Below, piece by piece: positions 47,991 through 57,242 of a stretch of DNA of 61,979 nt. How positions within the stretch are numbered: the stretch's first letter is position 1; every line of letters begins with the position of its first letter. A program made the translations under genes and the position numbers. The notes under the pieces are model-generated. The model ran no database searches and was not told where the DNA came from. It saw nothing but the letters and a program-made list of their open reading frames with translations. The stretch is from Rhodobiaceae bacterium (GTDB lineage: Bacteria > Pseudomonadota > Alphaproteobacteria > RS24): contig PBLK01000025.1 of NCBI GenBank assembly GCA_002721725.1, forward strand, positions 1 to 61,979, read 5' to 3'.

Positions 47991-50900
47991 TTAGAAGGTA
48001 TACCGAGCGCCAATATAATGGCGAGCAGAACCAGGCATCGCGAACGTTACATAACTAGGATTATTACGTTCGAACGTGCGACGGTTTTCCTCAGTAAGGT
48101 TAATACCATCATAAGTCAGAGTTATGCCGGTGTTTGGAACCTCATAAGAAATGTTCACGTCAACCTGCTCGTACTCTTCTGCATACCCAGAACTTACCCC
48201 TGCAAAATTCAGGAATTGATCTCGCCAGTTGTATGCCACACGAGCTGATAGACCATCTTTCTCATAGTAACCAACAAGGTTTGCACTATCACTCAACCCG
48301 ATCAGAGCAAATTGGCTGCCGGCAGATGATGGCAGGGAATTATCATAATCAGCATCCCCATCAACAATCGTGTAGTTGGCAATAAAACCAAACCCGTCAA
48401 GACTAATGTCAGTGTAGGGCAAAGTGCTCAATTCATGCTGCCAAGCAAATTCAATACCTTCAAGGGTCTGAACTCGGTCACTTGCAGACGGCTGGGTCAT
48501 GCGAACTACCAATGGGGCATCCCCGGCCTCGCCGCGAAGCTCTCCAGTAGCCGCAGCTAACATGCAATCTCGAACTGCGGCATTGTTAGCAGCAGTGCCG
48601 CCATCAATACAGGCCTGAGACCGAGGGCCATTTGACGGATCAAGTATGGCGTCGGCTAGAACACCTTGTCCCTGACCTGTGGTCACGTCGACGACCGAAG
48701 AACCAATCCAGTTGGAAACATCTTTCTCGAAGTAGCCAATTGAAGCGTAGCTGACATCGCCGTAATAATATTCAAGGGATACATCGATATTATCGGACTC
48801 ATAAGGGTCAAGAGCCGCGTTCCCTGAAGATCCAGTTCCGTTGAATGGCTCGCCGCTGGCAAAAGTCGGACGCCAGATCCCAGACAGGGTCTGACCGCCT
48901 TGCATTTCTGCATAGCTTGGCCGCGTAATCGTCCTGCTCAGGCTGGCACGAAGCTTCAAGTCATCTTCTAGGTCGATGTCAAAATCAAGTGCCGGAAGAA
49001 TGTGATCGTAGCTGCCAGTAATTGTCGAGAAGTCGTTATCGTCTTCATAAACAACGGTCAACTCGTTGGCACCAGTCCACACAACATGCGACGGCTGTGG
49101 GACCAACGCTGTCGAGGTAACATCCGTTTCTTCAAATCGAACGCCTGCCACAACAGTGCCGGGCATGCCATCAATGTCGAAATCTTTTGTCGCTTGGACA
49201 TAGAAAGATGTAGTTTCTTCAGAAATACGACGGTCCACAGTGTAGTCAGCCTGACAGTCAGGTTCGTCTCCGCAAACTGGAACAAGAGCGCTGCCCCACG
49301 ACGTAACTTTAGCCTCATTCGCAGGAATGTTTTGCGTATAAGTAAGCAGAGTGTTGAAATCAATCTGCTGGTATTTACCCAAAATTTGGCTAGACCCACT
49401 CAATCCATCAAAAAGGGACGGCAGATTTAATGTCGGACCCCAAGTTGAATTTGGAATATTCGCGCCATCAACATTCACGCCCTCCCAGTTGTCCGCCTGA
49501 ATGAAGCCGTAGGCAGACCTGATCTCATTTTCCGAGGAAGAGAAGCCGAAGTCGAGGCTATCAATATAATCATTATCGAATTGATATGTGCCGTCTACTC
49601 GAGCTTGGGTGATATCATTGCGGTAATAAGCATTGTGCAACACTGAACCCGTCGCGTTACGCTCATTCACATCAAAAATATCAGTAACTCCGGCTGGCGG
49701 CGTGATAGTGATCACTGGGATTTCATTTGTGAAATCAACGCGCTGTTTTTCGATATTGAAGACAGCAGAGCCGATTACATTTTCCGAGCCGAAGGGGCCA
49801 TCTGGGCGCGATTCGGCGCTCGAATCATGAAAATCCAGTGTCAAAGAAAGGCGATCATCGACATCATATTCGACGTTGAAACCTACTGAATCAGTTTCGT
49901 TTACGTTGTTGGTCGAAAAAGCACCCATGGCCAGATCTGACGGGGAGTTCCCGAAGTCTTCCTCATAGTAAATGACCGAAGGAACCGGCGTCTCGTCGCC
50001 CCAAGCAGAATTGATGTTGGCGTTGTCGAACCAAATACTTACATCATTGCCGTCCATTTTCATATCGCGCTCAGCGAATGTGTAATCAACAGTAGCCCGG
50101 ATAGAATCGTTGATATCATACTGGGCGGTAAGTTGGAAATTCGTGCGGTCTTGGGTGAAGTCTTTGATCACATAACCCGTATTTTGAGGGAACGAATAGA
50201 TTTGGTCAGCTGACGGGGCGTTGACAGTATTGTCTGCCGCATCAAAAATCGCATTTCCAGACGCTTGCGCGCCATTTCGCCAATCTAACCACTGGACACG
50301 TGCGTGATTAACGCTGTGTTCGCGTTCCTGAGAAATAGCCGAAAGAGCAATCCCCAGTCGATCGTCCATAAATGTATTGCTGACTAACGCGGAATATTCG
50401 GCTGATCCATTGCCGCTATTAGCAGACTCGTCCTTGACGAACTTGTGCATGACGGTAGCCTTGAAGCCAGGAGCTTCGAGAGGCTTTGTAGTGCGAATAT
50501 TAATTAGCGAACCGATGCCACCACTTGGCACACTTGCTCGGCCGGTCTTATAAACGTCAACGCCAGCAACCGCCTCAGATGCCAAATTGGCAAAATCAAA
50601 GGAGCGAGTTGATGGGGCGTCATTGCCTCCGCCAAGCGTAGAGGTGGGCATTTGTCGGCCATTCAGCGTGACCAGATTAAAATCGGCACCAAAGCCGCGA
50701 ACGGTTACGCTATTGCCCTCGCCATTTTCTCGGTCGATGGAAACACCAGTGACGCGTTGCAATGATTCCGCGAGGTTTGAATCTGGGAATTTACCCATAT
50801 CCTCTGCCGAAATGGCATCCACGACACCCTTTGTGTTTCGTTTGATATCAAGAGAGCGCTCAAGGCTAGCTCTAATACCAGTCACCACTACTTCATCAGT

Positions 50901-51011
50901 TGCATCAGAAGCTTCCTGAGCTGTAACCGCGGTTGATGCCGCCGTTAAAGCCAAAGCAGAGATGCCCACCATTAGGTTGCGCTTCGAAGACGCATTAAAA
51001 TTATTACGCAT
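47991..51011 (-). CDS. TonB-dependent receptor for oligosaccharide uptake
   Basis: A 1006-residue outer-membrane receptor. The signal peptide is LMVGISALALTAASTAVTA. A TonB box-like EVVVTG follows, then the plug (SLDIKRNTKGVVDAISAEDMGKFPDSNLAESLQRVTGVSI, VRGFGADFNLVTLNGRQMPT) and a 22-strand barrel ending YIGARYTF with terminal Phe. The opening matches the Caulobacter-type receptor subfamily linked to glycan uptake. The ATG at 51011 follows GGGAAGGAC; the frame open from 51089 is longer than needed. By context it imports laminarin oligosaccharides. Divergent from the GH3 gene. Confidence 0.93.
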   Translation of the reverse strand: MRNNFNASSKRNLMVGISALALTAASTAVTAQEASDATDEVVVTGIRASLERSLDIKRNTKGVVDAISAEDMGKFPDSNLAESLQRVTGVSIDRENGEGNSVTVRGFGADFNLVTLNGRQMPTSTLGGGNDAPSTRSFDFANLASEAVAGVDVYKTGRASVPSGGIGSLINIRTTKPLEAPGFKATVMHKFVKDESANSGNGSAEYSALVSNTFMDDRLGIALSAISQEREHSVNHARVQWLDWRNGAQASGNAIFDAADNTVNAPSADQIYSFPQNTGYVIKDFTQDRTNFQLTAQYDINDSIRATVDYTFAERDMKMDGNDVSIWFDNANINSAWGDETPVPSVIYYEEDFGNSPSDLAMGAFSTNNVNETDSVGFNVEYDVDDRLSLTLDFHDSSAESRPDGPFGSENVIGSAVFNIEKQRVDFTNEIPVITITPPAGVTDIFDVNERNATGSVLHNAYYRNDITQARVDGTYQFDNDYIDSLDFGFSSSENEIRSAYGFIQADNWEGVNVDGANIPNSTWGPTLNLPSLFDGLSGSSQILGKYQQIDFNTLLTYTQNIPANEAKVTSWGSALVPVCGDEPDCQADYTVDRRISEETTSFYVQATKDFDIDGMPGTVVAGVRFEETDVTSTALVPQPSHVVWTGANELTVVYEDDNDFSTITGSYDHILPALDFDIDLEDDLKLRASLSRTITRPSYAEMQGGQTLSGIWRPTFASGEPFNGTGSSGNAALDPYESDNIDVSLEYYYGDVSYASIGYFEKDVSNWIGSSVVDVTTGQGQGVLADAILDPSNGPRSQACIDGGTAANNAAVRDCMLAAATGELRGEAGDAPLVVRMTQPSASDRVQTLEGIEFAWQHELSTLPYTDISLDGFGFIANYTIVDGDADYDNSLPSSAGSQFALIGLSDSANLVGYYEKDGLSARVAYNWRDQFLNFAGVSSGYAEEYEQVDVNISYEVPNTGITLTYDGINLTEENRRTFERNNPSYVTFAMPGSARHYIGARYTF

Positions 51012-51031
51012 TTTGTCCTTCCCATTTTTAA

Positions 51032-51056
51032 CCTGCATATAAATAGCTCCCGCAGG
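51032..51056 (-). promoter_or_regulatory. 5' leader hairpin of TonB receptor gene
   Basis: CCTGC/GCAGG stem with loop starting GGGAG, followed by TTAAAAATGGGA, 21 nt before the receptor ATG. It matches the leader of the exoprotein gene at 42968. Confidence 0.6.
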
Positions 51057-51088
51057 CGATTTAGGCGCAATGGCCCAAAAACGGACCA

Positions 51089-51120
51089 AGTAAATAATAA
51101 ATGTCCATCGCTGTCAATAA
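51089..51120 (-). promoter_or_regulatory. TonB receptor promoter with shared 20-bp element
   Basis: Plus-strand 51101-51120 is identical to 43037-43056. Minus-strand TTGACA (51117-51112) with TTTACT 17 bp downstream (51094-51089) makes a plausible promoter. Half operator TGACAGCG overlaps the -35. Confidence 0.6.
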
Positions 51121-51252
51121 TCCCTGCGTTTTTTTTAGAATATCACCCACACTTTTTTTTATGTTTAAATACATATGCTTAGCTCCCTTTAGTGTGTCAG
51201 CTCGCGATCTAGGGCTAAAAAATTTTCGTGTTAATTAAGAATTGATATTTGC

Positions 51253-51272
51253 ATGTGATAAAAATATCACAT
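51253..51272. promoter_or_regulatory. 20-bp palindrome, possible second regulator site
   Basis: ATGTGATA-AAAA-TATCACAT is a perfect 8+8 inverted repeat. It looks like a CRP/FNR-type site but the half-site spacing is 8 rather than 6 (CRP) or 4 (FNR). It is 25 bp from operator site 3. Confidence 0.5.
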
Positions 51273-51296
51273 CGAAATGCGATGCAGTTCACAAAT

Positions 51297-51324
51297 TTGA
51301 CAACGTTGTCATTATTTGTAAATT
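51297..51324 (+). promoter_or_regulatory. GH3 promoter overlapping LacI-family operator, site 3
   Basis: TGACAACGTTGTCA (51298-51311) is a perfect palindrome. It overlaps a TTGACA -35 box (51297-51302), with TAAATT (51319-51324) 16 bp downstream. A repressor here would block polymerase. Confidence 0.75.
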
Positions 51325-51372
51325 TCCCAAGGAAAAGTTAAAACTCAGGCGTTCAGTGGAGGAGTTGATAAA

Positions 51373-53871
51373 ATGGGAATTATCAATAAAAAACGAAAAA
51401 AACAGAGTAGTGGCTTGCTCCAAGCTGCGGGAGCAGTGGCGCTAAGCCTAGTGCTAGCTTCCTGCGGCAACGAAGATACAACAGAAGCACAGGCTAGAAA
51501 AATTTTGGCTAAAATGACCTTGGAGGAAAAGGTCGGTCAGGTGATCCAGGGTGATATCTCTTCCGTTTCGCCCCAAGACGCCCGAAACTACAACCTTGGC
51601 TCAGTCCTAAATGGCGGAAATTCAGCACCTGGCGGAGGCAAAACAGCTTCTTGGAAAGAATGGGTGAATGCCGCTGATGCTTATTGGAAAGCGTCCACTG
51701 ATAAATCGGATGGCGGTCTCGGCATCCCTCTGCTGTGGGGTACCGACGCGGTTCACGGACACAATAATCTTCAAATGGCAGTTATTTTCCCTCATAACTC
51801 CGCGCTTGGCGCGACGGGCGACGCAGACCTAATGCGACGTATTGGCAGAGCCACTGCGCGCGAAGTTAAGGCAACTGCTTTAGACTGGGTATTTGCACCC
51901 ACCTTAGCGGTGGCAACAGATGACCGTTGGGGGCGGGCTTATGAAAGTTACTCAGAGGATCAAAACCTCGTGTCTGACCTTGGCGCCGCAATTTTGCTTG
52001 GCCTGCAAGGAAGGCCCGGAGACAAAAATTTTCTCGGCCAGGATCGGGTGGTTGCCACGGCAAAACATTTTGTTGGCGATGGCGGCACTCAGTATGGAAT
52101 TGATAAGGGCGACACAATTGGAAGTGCGGAAGACATAAAGGATATTCATGCTTTCCCTTATCACGCTGCGATTGAAAATGATGTCCAAACCGTGATGGCA
52201 TCATTCTCCAGCGTTAATGGAGAAAAAATGCACGGTTCAAAAATGCTCTTAACCGAAGTGCTGCGAGATGAGATGGGTTTCGACGGCTTTGTTATTGGAG
52301 ACTGGAATGGCCATGCCGAAGTTCCCGGCTGCACCGCAACAGATTGTCCCGACTCTCTTTTGGCTGGCGTAGATATGTATATGGCGCCAGACAGTTGGAA
52401 AGGGCTTTATGAATCGCTCCTTAGTCAAGTCAAAGACGGCACAGTGCCCATGGCCCGGCTCGACGAGGCGGTGGTTCGCATTTTAAAAGTCAAAATCCGT
52501 GCGGGGCTTTTTGATGCTGGGCTTCCGTCATCCCGCCCGGGCGTGGACCGCGCCGTACTTGGGAACACAGAACACCAGGCGATTGGGCGTGAGGCGGTTC
52601 GTAAATCACTTGTGCTGCTGAAAAATAATGATGGGCTCCTGCCCTTTAATCCTGCAGCCGATATTGCGGTCATTGGCGAGGCAGCTAATTCAATGAGCCA
52701 ACAAACAGGTGGGTGGACGCTATCGTGGCAAGGCGACGATAATGCAAATTCAGAATTTGAGACTGGTCAGACTATCTTGGCTGGGTTGGAAGAAAAAATC
52801 GGGGCTGCTGGCGGCAAAATTACATATGCCAAAACAGTCAAAGATTTGGTTGGCGACCCTGACCTCGTAATATTTGTTTTTGGCGAAAAGCCATATGCTG
52901 AATTCAAAGGCGACATGAGCGATTTAGTTTTTGAATTTGACGATGGCAATGCTCTTAATGAATTGGCCGCTTTGAAAAAGCGAAATTTGCCAGTTGTTTC
53001 AGTATTTCTTACAGGCCGCCCCCTATGGGTAAACAAGCATATCAACAGATCAGATGCCTTTGTTGTAGCTTGGCTTCCGGGAACTCAAGCAGGGGGTATT
53101 GCTGACGTTCTATCCGCGAATAAAACTGGCGATATCGTCCATGACTTTTCAGGCAAGCTATCTTTTTCTTGGCCTTCGGATGGACGCGGGGAACCAATTA
53201 GTGCTGAAAGCAGCAGTGGCGTGCAATTTCCGTTTGGATATGGCCTGGACTATCAAAGCACAGCCAGTCAAATGGCGGCACTAACTGAAAATTCAGGAGT
53301 GGAGGCGCCCAACGGAGCATTTTCTGGGGTAATGATTTCTCGCGGCGCGTCACAGGCACCTTTCAGCATGTTTCTCGGAGATAGCTCTAATTGGAAAACG
53401 CCAGCCCGATCCTTTCTATCATCCAGCCTAGCAAAGGTCGTATCATCAAAAGGCATCGACTTCAAAGCTCAGGAAGATGCTCGACAAATAACTTGGCAAG
53501 GCGGAGGCCGCGGGCTTGTTAGCTTGCAGACCCAGCGGCAGGCGGATCTTACCTCTGTAGGCGATGCCGCTGAACTCAGCCTTTCAATGCACTACCGCCT
53601 TGATAAAAAGCCGACTTCTTCAGTTTTCTGGGGCGCTGGATGCGGCGATAATTGCGGCGCAAAACTTGATATCACCAAAGCACTCTCAGAAGGCAACTTG
53701 GGTGAATGGCGGAAACTTAATATACCACTCAGATGCTTCTCAGAAGCAGGCCTCAATCTCAAGGCCGTGAACGCACCACTCCTGTTGGAAACTGATGGCT
53801 CAATGGCCCTAAGTTTAACTGGCGTTGAATTAATAAAAGCGACGGCCTCGTGTCCTAACGACACGCTCTGA
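51373..53871 (+). CDS. GH3 exo-beta-glucosidase lipoprotein
   Basis: An 832-residue GH3 enzyme related to ExoP-type glucan beta-glucosidases. The N-terminus is a lipoprotein signal with lipobox LVLASC; Cys31 would be lipidated. The TIM-barrel domain includes LLWGTDAVHGHNN, AKHFVGDGGTQYGID and the nucleophile Asp310 in FVIGDWNGH. The second domain spans about 400-620, and a C-terminal beta-rich domain of about 200 residues follows, as in ExoP. GGAGGAG precedes the ATG. It would release glucose from the non-reducing ends of beta-1,3-glucan oligosaccharides at the membrane face. LacI gene follows 57 bp later. Confidence 0.93.
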   Translation: MGIINKKRKKQSSGLLQAAGAVALSLVLASCGNEDTTEAQARKILAKMTLEEKVGQVIQGDISSVSPQDARNYNLGSVLNGGNSAPGGGKTASWKEWVNAADAYWKASTDKSDGGLGIPLLWGTDAVHGHNNLQMAVIFPHNSALGATGDADLMRRIGRATAREVKATALDWVFAPTLAVATDDRWGRAYESYSEDQNLVSDLGAAILLGLQGRPGDKNFLGQDRVVATAKHFVGDGGTQYGIDKGDTIGSAEDIKDIHAFPYHAAIENDVQTVMASFSSVNGEKMHGSKMLLTEVLRDEMGFDGFVIGDWNGHAEVPGCTATDCPDSLLAGVDMYMAPDSWKGLYESLLSQVKDGTVPMARLDEAVVRILKVKIRAGLFDAGLPSSRPGVDRAVLGNTEHQAIGREAVRKSLVLLKNNDGLLPFNPAADIAVIGEAANSMSQQTGGWTLSWQGDDNANSEFETGQTILAGLEEKIGAAGGKITYAKTVKDLVGDPDLVIFVFGEKPYAEFKGDMSDLVFEFDDGNALNELAALKKRNLPVVSVFLTGRPLWVNKHINRSDAFVVAWLPGTQAGGIADVLSANKTGDIVHDFSGKLSFSWPSDGRGEPISAESSSGVQFPFGYGLDYQSTASQMAALTENSGVEAPNGAFSGVMISRGASQAPFSMFLGDSSNWKTPARSFLSSSLAKVVSSKGIDFKAQEDARQITWQGGGRGLVSLQTQRQADLTSVGDAAELSLSMHYRLDKKPTSSVFWGAGCGDNCGAKLDITKALSEGNLGEWRKLNIPLRCFSEAGLNLKAVNAPLLLETDGSMALSLTGVELIKATASCPNDTL

Positions 53872-53928
53872 GGGGTCAATTGCCTTGCGGCAAGCCGAAT
53901 ATCTTGTAATTTGTAGATAGGAGTAACT

Positions 53929-54942
53929 ATGTCTGCAAATAAGAAATTAACGATTGAGGACATTGCTAAAAAGGCAGGCGTGTCAATAAAGACCGTTTCG
54001 CGCGTTTTTAATAACGCACCTAATGTTCGCCAGCAAAAACGAGACATAGTTTTAGGTGTTGCCCGGGATCTGGGGTATCAGCCAAACATTTCGGCTCGGC
54101 AATTAGCCAGCAAGCGCAGCTTTGTCATTTCGCATTTCCACGACAACCCAAATACGGATTACGTTTCAGAAATTTACGAGGGCATGCGACGAGCCTGTTC
54201 CGAAGAGGGGTACTATGCCGTTGCAGAAAAATTGAACCCTCAAAAAGGCTCTTACCGTCAGTCTTTGCTTGACTACCTTCTGCGATTTGAAGTGGATGGC
54301 CTAATACTTTCTCCCCCAGTGAGCGATGATCAGGCGGTCATCAGGGAAATTGAGAAACGCGAAATTCCCTACGCTTTGATCTCGCCGGGTAAGAAGAAGA
54401 AGCGTGCTATCAATGTTTTTATAGATGAAAAAGGTGCAGGTCGAAGCATCACGGATTACTTGATCAACCGCGGCCATGAAAATCTAGCATTTTTAAGCGG
54501 TCTCAACAGCCACGCCGCGAGTCGCCAGCGAGAAGCTGGATATTGGGAGGCAATCGAGGAAGCACAAATTCCGAAAAAAAATGCGGTCCGCCTTTCTGGC
54601 GACTTTTCGATGCGGTCAGGGTTCACTGCCTTTGACATGCTTGTAAAAAAAGCGCCAAAAACGACCGGTATTTTTGCAGCCAACGATGAAATGGCGATAG
54701 GTTTAATTGTAGCAGCTCTTGGCAAGGGCAAAAAAGTGCCGGAGGATTTAAGCGTGGTCGGTTTTGATGATAGCCCTTTCGCCAGAGCTATGTGGCCAAG
54801 CATTACATCTCTCGCACAACCGGTTGACGAAATGGCGCATTTATCAACAAAAAAACTTATCGGGTGGATACATTCCAATATCCTTGAACAATCCCGGTTT
54901 GAGTTTAGCACTAAAATAATCGAGCGGGGCAGCTGTCCGTAA
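53929..54942 (+). CDS. LacI-family transcriptional regulator
   Basis: A 337-residue repressor. The helix-turn-helix is LTIEDIAKKAGVSIKTVSRVFNNAPNVR, with the minor-groove hinge helix PNISARQLASKRS, then a periplasmic-binding-protein-like effector domain (LILSPPVSDDQAVI, GIFAANDEMAIGLIVAALG). It lies between the GH3 gene and zwf operon, and LacI-type palindromes flank both. It most likely represses the whole glucan regulon until a glucan-derived sugar or glucose intermediate binds. The residues at the recognition helix (SIKTVSR) are those common in LacI/GalR proteins binding CG-centred palindromes. Confidence 0.92.
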   Translation: MSANKKLTIEDIAKKAGVSIKTVSRVFNNAPNVRQQKRDIVLGVARDLGYQPNISARQLASKRSFVISHFHDNPNTDYVSEIYEGMRRACSEEGYYAVAEKLNPQKGSYRQSLLDYLLRFEVDGLILSPPVSDDQAVIREIEKREIPYALISPGKKKKRAINVFIDEKGAGRSITDYLINRGHENLAFLSGLNSHAASRQREAGYWEAIEEAQIPKKNAVRLSGDFSMRSGFTAFDMLVKKAPKTTGIFAANDEMAIGLIVAALGKGKKVPEDLSVVGFDDSPFARAMWPSITSLAQPVDEMAHLSTKKLIGWIHSNILEQSRFEFSTKIIERGSCP

Positions 54943-54989
54943 GCCCAACAGTTAGTGCATACAGAAACTATTTGAGACCCCCCCCAACG

Positions 54990-55019
54990 TTTGACAACGT
55001 TGTCATCTTAGCGCTATTT
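54990..55019 (+). promoter_or_regulatory. zwf-operon promoter overlapping LacI-family operator, site 4
   Basis: TGACAACGTTGTCA (54991-55004) is a perfect palindrome identical to site 3. It overlaps TTGACA (54990-54995); TATTTT (55014-55019) follows after 18 bp. The GTG of zwf is 31 bp further. Confidence 0.8.
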
Positions 55020-55050
55020 TGGCGCTCCATTTTTGGTATAGGAGATTGCC

Positions 55051-56532
55051 GTGGCAGAATTCGTGCCCGTCGGACCATTTGATATCGTGATTTTTGGTGT
55101 CACTGGCGATTTGTCGCGGCAAAAACTTTTGCCAGCGTTGTTTCACCGATATTGCGACAATCAAATCGATGATAGCAGCCGAATAATAGGCGTGGCCAGA
55201 GGTGCGATGGAGCATTCAGCCTTTCTCGACCTGGTCAAACAAAGTTGCAGTTCTGCCACCGACAGTTTTAACGAACAAAAGTGGGAAAAGTTTTCCGCCC
55301 TGTTGGACTATTTTGATATTGATGCGACGAACGAAAAGGCCGATTGGGAGCCCGTTAAAGGGGTGCTTTCGCAAGACAGCCGGCCGCGCATTTTTTATCT
55401 CGCAGTTGCGCCGCGCCTTTATGTGCCAATTTGCCAAGCCCTTGGACAGGCTGGTTTGAAAAATGCGGGTGCCCGTGTAGTGCTTGAAAAACCTATTGGC
55501 TCCGACTTGCAAAGTGCTGATGAGATTAATAAGGGTGTCGGCGCTGTATTCGATGAGCATCATATCTTCCGCATGGACCATTATTTAGGCAAGGAGACTG
55601 TCCAAAATCTCCTGATTTTGCGTTTTGCCAATATGCTATTTGAACCGCTTTGGTCAAATCGATCGATTGATCATATCCAAATCACTGTAGCAGAAACGCT
55701 TGGTGCTGAGGGACGCGATGCCTATTATGACAGCGCCGGGGCAGTCCGTGATATTGTCCAAAACCACCTGCTGCAATTGCTTTGCTTGATTGCTATGGAA
55801 CCCCCAAATTCTTTGGACGCTGAAAATGTTCGAGGCGAAAAAATCAAAGTTTTGCGCGCGCTGAAAGGTTTCGATGACGACAACATTACCAGCGAGACGG
55901 TCCGCGCGCAGTATAATTCTGGACATATTGATGAAAACCGTGTGCCAGGTTATGTGGATGGCCTGCCCGAGGCATTAAAAAACAGCCGAACAGAGACTTA
56001 TGCTGCGATTAAAACGGAAATTGCCAATTGGCGATGGGCAGGGGTGCCGTTTTATTTGCGCACCGGCAAGCGAATGGCAAAGCGACGCTCCGAAATTGTC
56101 ATTCAATTTAAATCGACGCCGCACAATCTGTTCGGCGAGGGGCACAATCAACCCAACCGTCTAGTCTTGCGATTGCAGCCAGATGAAGGCATGCAACTTT
56201 ACATGCAGGTCAAGGAGCCTGGGCCGGGCCACATGAGTCTGAAATCAATACCGCTAGATTTGTCTTATGCACGGAGCTTCTCTGCGGTCAAATATCCTGA
56301 TGCCTACGAACGCCTGCTGATGGACGTGGTGCGAGGTAATCTTTCCTTATTTATGGGCCAAGAAGAGGTGCGCGCCGCTTGGGCGTGGACTGATGACTTG
56401 TTGTCGGCTTGGGATCGGGCGGACCAAAAATTAGAATATTATGCAGCTGGCACTGATGGGCCCCTCCAAGCCTCGCTCTTGCTCGATCGGGATGGCCGCG
56501 CCTGGTGGCAATCTGAGGAGACAACGGCTTAA
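55051..56532 (+). CDS. zwf: Glucose-6-phosphate 1-dehydrogenase
   Basis: Zwf oxidises glucose-6-phosphate to 6-phosphogluconolactone with NAD(P). The 493 residues include the nucleotide motif VIFGVTGDLSRQKLLPAL (GxxGDLxxRK type), the active-site FRMDHYLGKETVQNLL and VPFYLRTGKRM. It starts with GTG and GGAG upstream. It is the first gene of the Entner-Doudoroff operon under operator site 4. Overlaps pgl by one base. Confidence 0.96.
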   Translation: MAEFVPVGPFDIVIFGVTGDLSRQKLLPALFHRYCDNQIDDSSRIIGVARGAMEHSAFLDLVKQSCSSATDSFNEQKWEKFSALLDYFDIDATNEKADWEPVKGVLSQDSRPRIFYLAVAPRLYVPICQALGQAGLKNAGARVVLEKPIGSDLQSADEINKGVGAVFDEHHIFRMDHYLGKETVQNLLILRFANMLFEPLWSNRSIDHIQITVAETLGAEGRDAYYDSAGAVRDIVQNHLLQLLCLIAMEPPNSLDAENVRGEKIKVLRALKGFDDDNITSETVRAQYNSGHIDENRVPGYVDGLPEALKNSRTETYAAIKTEIANWRWAGVPFYLRTGKRMAKRRSEIVIQFKSTPHNLFGEGHNQPNRLVLRLQPDEGMQLYMQVKEPGPGHMSLKSIPLDLSYARSFSAVKYPDAYERLLMDVVRGNLSLFMGQEEVRAAWAWTDDLLSAWDRADQKLEYYAAGTDGPLQASLLLDRDGRAWWQSEETTA

Positions 56533-57242
56533 TGACAAATGCTCGAAAAATGTCGTTATTCGACCGCAATGATGAGATGACGGCGGCTATGGTAAACGAA
56601 GCACGCCGCCTTCTGGATATTCGGCAGCCGCAATCAGTTTTACTGTCGGGTGGCAACAGCCCCTGCGACTTTTACAGGGCGCTTGGACAAGAAAATCTAG
56701 CTTGGGCCAAAATAGATTTGGCCTTGGTTGATGAGCGCTGGGTCGATGAGGATGATGACGGATCCAATGCCGCCCTTATTAGGAGGACTTTAATGGCTAA
56801 CGGGGCGAACGAGGCACGCTTTACCGTTATGAAAACGGATGCTGCTACGCCCCATTTGGCAGAAGCAGAGGTAGATAGCCTATATCGAGCCTTGCCGCAG
56901 CCGAGCTTGTCTATCCTCGGCATGGGTCCCGACACGCACACGGCTTCGTGGTTTGCAGCAGCGCCCGAATATGAGGCTGTAAGTTGCGCCAACGCCACCC
57001 AAATGGTTGCTGGTCTGAGCGCCCCGCGTAGCAAGGTAACCGGGAATTATCTTCAGCGCATGACCATAACCGGCGCCATGCTCAAACTTTGCCGTGAGGC
57101 TTTTCTAATCATCAAAGGCAGCGACAAAATCACCTTGTTGGAAGATTGCTTAAGTTCACCTGCCAAATCCAGTCCCATATCTCGCGCGGCGGAAATTTTA
57201 GGCCCGCGATTGAAGATTTTTGCATTGCGGGGTGAAGGTTAA
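56532..57242 (+). CDS. pgl: 6-phosphogluconolactonase
   Basis: Pgl hydrolyses the lactone made by Zwf. The 236 residues carry the NagB/Pgl-type motifs [23 protein letters not shown] and [16 protein letters not shown] (GxGxDGHTASLF-type). Translationally coupled on both sides: single-base overlaps with zwf and edd. No signal peptide; cytoplasmic. Confidence 0.93.
   Translation: MTNARKMSLFDRNDEMTAAMVNEARRLLDIRQPQSVLLSGGNSPCDFYRALGQENLAWAKIDLALVDERWVDEDDDGSNAALIRRTLMANGANEARFTVMKTDAATPHLAEAEVDSLYRALPQPSLSILGMGPDTHTASWFAAAPEYEAVSCANATQMVAGLSAPRSKVTGNYLQRMTITGAMLKLCREAFLIIKGSDKITLLEDCLSSPAKSSPISRAAEILGPRLKIFALRGEG

Larger units (their letters stand above)
51012..51372. other. Divergent regulatory region, receptor/GH3
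   Basis: About 360 bp of AT-rich DNA with no gene. It contains the receptor leader hairpin, the 20-bp shared element, a 20-bp palindrome at 51253 and operator site 3. The open frame 51242-51445 runs into the GH3 gene in another phase and is not credible. Confidence 0.7.

Noticed and set aside
51242-51445. Possible 67-codon gene before GH3
   Set aside because: It covers operator site 3 and the GH3 promoter and enters the GH3 gene out of phase.
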